Part shown: piece by piece, positions 61,030-64,000 of the stretch
How the letters are laid out: each line of letters starts with the position of its first letter
Position numbering within the stretch: position 1 is the stretch's first letter
Source of the DNA: Undibacterium sp. 5I1
Lineage (GTDB): Bacteria; Pseudomonadota; Gammaproteobacteria; Burkholderiales; Burkholderiaceae_D
Length of the DNA: 64,000 nucleotides
Assembly (NCBI RefSeq): GCF_034314085.1
Contig: NZ_JAVIWI010000001.1
Span: forward strand, 3,782,001-3,846,000
Reading direction: 5' to 3'
The notes under the pieces: generated by a model
The model's input: only the letters and a program-made list of their open reading frames with translations
Told to the model about the DNA's origin: nothing
Databases searched by the model: none
Translations under genes and position numbers: made by a program

Positions 61030-61824
61030 ATGCAACCAATTCCTCCAGATCAGCCGATTCAGCCAAATCTATCGTCGCCCGCTAGCTCTGCTCCAGCGTC
61101 AACATCAGCATCAACGTTGACTCCTGCAGTGACTTCAGCTGTGACCTCTACCGACCGGTTTTCCCGTACGATGTGGGCGAGCATGCTGACACCAGAGCAT
61201 ATGCAAAAGGTAGAAGCCGAAGTCATAGAGCGTTTTGTCCCCGCAGGCGGCTACGTCTGCCGCAAAGGCGATACGGTTGACTATTGGATGGGGGTGATTG
61301 ACGGCTTTTTGAAGATGAGCAGTATGTCACCCGAAGGCAAGACCGTGACCTATAGCTGCATGCTGGCAGGTGGCTGGTTTGGCGAAGGCTCGGTGCTCAA
61401 AACAGAAGCACGTAAATATGATGTCGTCGCCCTGCGCGACACCAGAGTCGCGTTTATGCCGCGCAGTACCTTTGACTGGCTATTAGACAACAGCATTCCG
61501 TTTAACCGTTTTTTATTGCAACAACTCAATGAACGCTTAGGCTTGTTTATCTCACTGGTGGAATACGATCGCATGCTTGATACAGACACCCGGGTAGCAC
61601 GCTGTCTGGCGTCCTTATTCAATCCCTATCTGAATCCCGGCACCAGTATGCAATTGCAAATTTCTCAGGAAGAGATTGGCTATATTTCCAGTGTGTCACG
61701 TCAGCGTGCGAATCAGGCTTTACAGATATTAGAGAAGCAAAAACTGCTGAGTATTGACTACGGTGGTATTACCGTACTCGATCTTGAGGGCTTGCGTAGT
61801 TTTTTGGGAGATGCCGCCAAATGA
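61030..61824 (+). CDS. Crp/Fnr family transcriptional regulator
   Basis: A 264-residue regulator. The first 38 residues are Pro/Ser/Ala/Thr-rich and probably disordered. A cyclic-nucleotide-type beta roll covers about residues 55-165 (GGYVCRKGDTVDYWMGVIDGF, GWFGEGSVL). The helix-turn-helix at the C-terminus reads QISQEEIGYISSVSRQRANQALQILEK. The Fnr cysteine cluster is absent, so it is not an oxygen sensor of that class. It is divergent from the acyl-CoA ligase/liv operon and may control it. Its stop overlaps the next gene by four bases (ATGA). Confidence 0.87.
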   Translation: MQPIPPDQPIQPNLSSPASSAPASTSASTLTPAVTSAVTSTDRFSRTMWASMLTPEHMQKVEAEVIERFVPAGGYVCRKGDTVDYWMGVIDGFLKMSSMSPEGKTVTYSCMLAGGWFGEGSVLKTEARKYDVVALRDTRVAFMPRSTFDWLLDNSIPFNRFLLQQLNERLGLFISLVEYDRMLDTDTRVARCLASLFNPYLNPGTSMQLQISQEEIGYISSVSRQRANQALQILEKQKLLSIDYGGITVLDLEGLRSFLGDAAK

Positions 61825-62660
61825 AAACGTTGACAGTGATCGGTGCTGGCAAAGTGGGTCAGGTATTCGCACAGCAATTCGTGCGACACCAACTATTTAC
61901 GATTCAACAAATTTGTAACCGTTCTATGGCCAGTGCGCAGCAAGCGGTGGCGATGGCTGGTGCAGGCAGTGCGGTGTCTGCGATAGCGGAACTTACTCCT
62001 TCCGATATTTACCTGCTGACCGTGCCGGACGATCATATTGCGGCTACTTGTCAGTCATTGGCAGACGCGGGTTTGCTGGCTGCAAGCAACATCGTATTCC
62101 ATTGCAGCGGTGCGAAAGCATCCAGCGAATTAGCAGCAGCGATTGCGACAGGTGCGGCGGTTGCCAGCGTTCATCCGGTCCGCAGTTTTGCTGATGCTGC
62201 TTATGTTGCCGCCAATTTTTCCGGGACGATTTGTAGTTTGGAAGGTGATGACCGTGCGCTGGATGTACTTCTTCCCGCCATACAAAAAATCGGTGCGCAG
62301 ACTGTTCAGATTAGTGCCGAGAATAAGTTGCTATATCACGCAGGATCGGTGTTTGCGAGTAATTATCTAGTGACCTTGATGGATATTGCTTTGCATGCTT
62401 ACGAGGCGGCAGGCATACCGCCAGAATTGGCAAAGGCGATGGCACAGCCCCTGGCACAACAAAGTTTGGATAACGTTTTTCAATTAGGAAGTGCCGCCGC
62501 ACTGACCGGCCCCATTGCGCGGGGAGATATGACCACAGTCGCTAAGCAGCTGCAGGTTGTCAACGATTGGGATGCAAGCGCAGGTGCACTATATCAAGCG
62601 TTTACCCCACCAACGGTCGCCTTGGCGCAGCGCAAGCAGACACCTTATTCAGAGAAATAA
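61821..62660 (+). CDS. DUF2520 Rossmann-fold oxidoreductase-like protein
   Basis: A 279-residue protein. The N-terminal Rossmann motif is TVIGAGKVGQVFAQQF, with VASVHPVRSFAD and FHCSGAKASSEL in the middle. The C-terminal helical DUF2520 domain starts near residue 155 (KLLYHAGSVFASNYLVTLMDIA). It resembles ketopantoate/F420-dependent reductases, but no substrate is known. It is coupled to the Crp-like gene through an ATGA overlap. Its 3' end overlaps the convergent GGDEF gene by 16 bp. Confidence 0.85.
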   Translation: MKTLTVIGAGKVGQVFAQQFVRHQLFTIQQICNRSMASAQQAVAMAGAGSAVSAIAELTPSDIYLLTVPDDHIAATCQSLADAGLLAASNIVFHCSGAKASSELAAAIATGAAVASVHPVRSFADAAYVAANFSGTICSLEGDDRALDVLLPAIQKIGAQTVQISAENKLLYHAGSVFASNYLVTLMDIALHAYEAAGIPPELAKAMAQPLAQQSLDNVFQLGSAAALTGPIARGDMTTVAKQLQVVNDWDASAGALYQAFTPPTVALAQRKQTPYSEK

Positions 62661-64000
62661 ACGCTGTTTCTGCCATTCTCTTTGGCTTGTTGTAGCGCTA
62701 CTTCGGCACGATCAAATACGCTGTCTTCCGTCTCGTTATCTTTGCATTGAGCCACACCCATGCTGACGGTAACTGCCAAACGCTTTTTCGCCAGATCGGT
62801 GGTGCGTGAAAAATCATTCGCCGCAATTGTACTGCGCAGATTTTCGGCAATCGAGGTGGCCTTTTCCAGGGTACAGTTTTTTAATAAGATCAAAAATTCT
62901 TCACCACCCCAGCGGCAAATGACATCACTTTCACGCAAAGAACGTTTGGCAATCAAAGCGATTTCTTTCAGAACATGATCACCGACTAAGTGGCCATTTT
63001 TATCATTCACTTTTTTGAAAAAATCGATGTCGATCAACGTTACACACAAAGGCAAACGTGAGCGTCCGCTATCGAGCAGGGCTTGTTGAAATACAAAATC
63101 AAATGCATGGCGATTTGGGAGTGACGTCAGTTGATCGGTGGCCGCAGATTTTTCTAAGCGTTGCTGGAAGTGTCGTACCGACAGCACCAATAATACGACC
63201 ACGATCAACATAATCGCGGCACTAACTGCCAAGTTAATCTGGAAGATATCTTGCAGAGGTTTGATATTACTACCGACCTCTTGCTCGACCAGCAAATGCC
63301 AGCCTAATTCTGGAATAAACCGCTCGCTGACAGCGATATGTTCGGTTTCGTTTTTATAATCCAGAAGTTGCGATTCAATTTTTTTGTTGGCTAAAATCTG
63401 TCCGGCGATACTGCGCATGCCGGGCATATCTTGCAGATTACTCAGACTTCGCTTCATCGCGCTGCCAGCTAAGACTATCGTCCCTTTTTGGTCTACAAAA
63501 TAGATGTTGCGATGCAGGCTCGATTGATAGCTATCGATTAGACGCCTCATCGTATCTAAGGTAACGCTGACACCTGCCACGCCAATAAATTTACCGTTGT
63601 AATCGAGTATACGGTGATTGATAGCAATCGTCATGCTGTCACGATTGGCGATATCAGTATCGACATTGATTTCGTAGGCGGTTTTTAAATTTGCTACGCG
63701 GAAAAACCATTTGTCACGTGCTTCGCTAGCGACGATTGTTTTTTGCGTGCCATCGGGCGAATAAGACTGATGGGTAATGGCGGATGCTAAAAAGCTGGTA
63801 GCGGCATTATTTTTTGATTTGATTTCTTTTAAATAATGCGTGATTTGTTCTATATTTTGTTGCTGTTCTTGGTCTGACTTTTGTTCTGACTTTTGGTCCG
63901 GTTTTTGATCAGTTGCCTTATCAAGTTCGGCATTGATGATCCAATCACGCACAAAGGTATTATTCGCCATTTGCGAAGCGATCAGAACGGGTCGCAAGAT
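62645..64000 (-). CDS. Cache-GGDEF diguanylate cyclase (partial, runs off window)
   Basis: At least 451 residues; the frame is open to the window end, so the N-terminus (an expected first membrane helix) is missing. A periplasmic Cache-like sensor covers roughly residues 1-245 of the visible part (KWFFRVANLKTAYEINVD, FIGVAGVSVTLDTMRRLID). It includes a Lys/Gln/Asp repeat insert (DQKPDQKSEQKSDQEQQQ). A membrane helix (LAVSAAIMLIVVVLLVLSV) precedes a GGDEF domain with active RWGGEEF and an intact inhibitory site RESD five residues before it. It makes c-di-GMP in response to an unknown periplasmic signal. Confidence 0.9.
   Translation of the reverse strand: MLRPVLIASQMANNTFVRDWIINAELDKATDQKPDQKSEQKSDQEQQQNIEQITHYLKEIKSKNNAATSFLASAITHQSYSPDGTQKTIVASEARDKWFFRVANLKTAYEINVDTDIANRDSMTIAINHRILDYNGKFIGVAGVSVTLDTMRRLIDSYQSSLHRNIYFVDQKGTIVLAGSAMKRSLSNLQDMPGMRSIAGQILANKKIESQLLDYKNETEHIAVSERFIPELGWHLLVEQEVGSNIKPLQDIFQINLAVSAAIMLIVVVLLVLSVRHFQQRLEKSAATDQLTSLPNRHAFDFVFQQALLDSGRSRLPLCVTLIDIDFFKKVNDKNGHLVGDHVLKEIALIAKRSLRESDVICRWGGEEFLILLKNCTLEKATSIAENLRSTIAANDFSRTTDLAKKRLAVTVSMGVAQCKDNETEDSVFDRAEVALQQAKENGRNSVYFSE

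Overview
The window reads as a chromosomal segment of a betaproteobacterium, most likely Burkholderiales/Oxalobacteraceae of moderate GC content (an Undibacterium-like relative would fit). This placement is an inference from gene families and gene style (YghU-type GST, DUF3106, DUF4399, CHRD and DUF2520 proteins, a liv-type ABC cluster with two acyl-CoA ligases, a ModE-controlled mod operon); no rRNA or other phylogenetic marker is present. Both window edges cut into context, and the c-di-GMP cyclase at the right edge is incomplete.

Layout. 1-10 kb: a degenerate GGDEF protein, a PLP enzyme of the D-cysteine desulfhydrase/ACC deaminase family, a glycosyltransferase, a DUF4399 protein, a TPR-GAF-histidine kinase reading frame interrupted by one in-frame TAG, an orphan solute-binding protein and a ClC transporter. 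10-14 kb: MarR regulator, DUF3106 protein, MFS transporter and TetR regulator. 14-19.2 kb: a decayed, AT-rich stretch with a tRNA-Arg(CCG) and transposase debris, then a helicase/nuclease pair (DinG/XPD-like plus FAN1-like VRR-NUC) behind a perfect-looking LexA (SOS) box. 19.6-25.2 kb: threonine aldolase, CHRD lipoprotein, ChrR-like cupin, two glutathione transferases and an imuA pseudogene. 25.2-27.9 kb: modABC and a short modE with a recognisable ModE operator between them. 28-34.8 kb: aldehyde dehydrogenase, NAD-dependent reductase, a YqaE/Pmp3 membrane peptide, cytochrome c5 and a complete IS605-type element with TnpB and a frameshifted TnpA. 34.8-42 kb: sugar/nucleoside-type ABC ATPase without its permeases, glycerate 2-kinase, serine hydrolase, SNF2 helicase. 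42.3-49.7 kb: RND efflux adaptor and pump, dienoyl-CoA isomerase with its TetR regulator, nitronate monooxygenase. 50-52 kb: alpha carbonic anhydrase and a small lipoprotein. 52-60.7 kb: a seven-gene operon (long-chain-type CoA ligase, LivG, LivH, LivM, binding protein, LivF, PaaK-type ligase) divergent from a Crp/Fnr regulator and a DUF2520 protein.

The most unusual signal is not a gene. Seven copies of an ~82-bp dispersed element sit in intergenic gaps (about 1.8, 4.4, 31.8, 36.5, 39.4, 49.9 and 51.4 kb). Each has ends resembling TATACTCCCC / GGGGAGTATA and a central hairpin, and the hairpin arms differ between copies in a compensatory way (TTGTCC/GGACAA, TACCCA/TGGGTA, TTTTCC/GGAAAA). I do not recognise this family. 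Other dispersed repeats are a MITE-like 161-bp element with AACCCAGATTTTCCATT ends and short elements bounded by GGACTTACGCAAAA-like ends.

How genes work together: the 52-60.7 kb operon couples import of an unknown carboxylic acid to CoA activation; the mod operon imports molybdate under ModE; the 15-19 kb pair is a probable SOS-controlled DNA repair module, while the other SOS mutagenesis gene in the window (imuA) is dead; three signalling proteins (two GGDEF, one hybrid TPR/GAF kinase) show different degrees of catalytic integrity.
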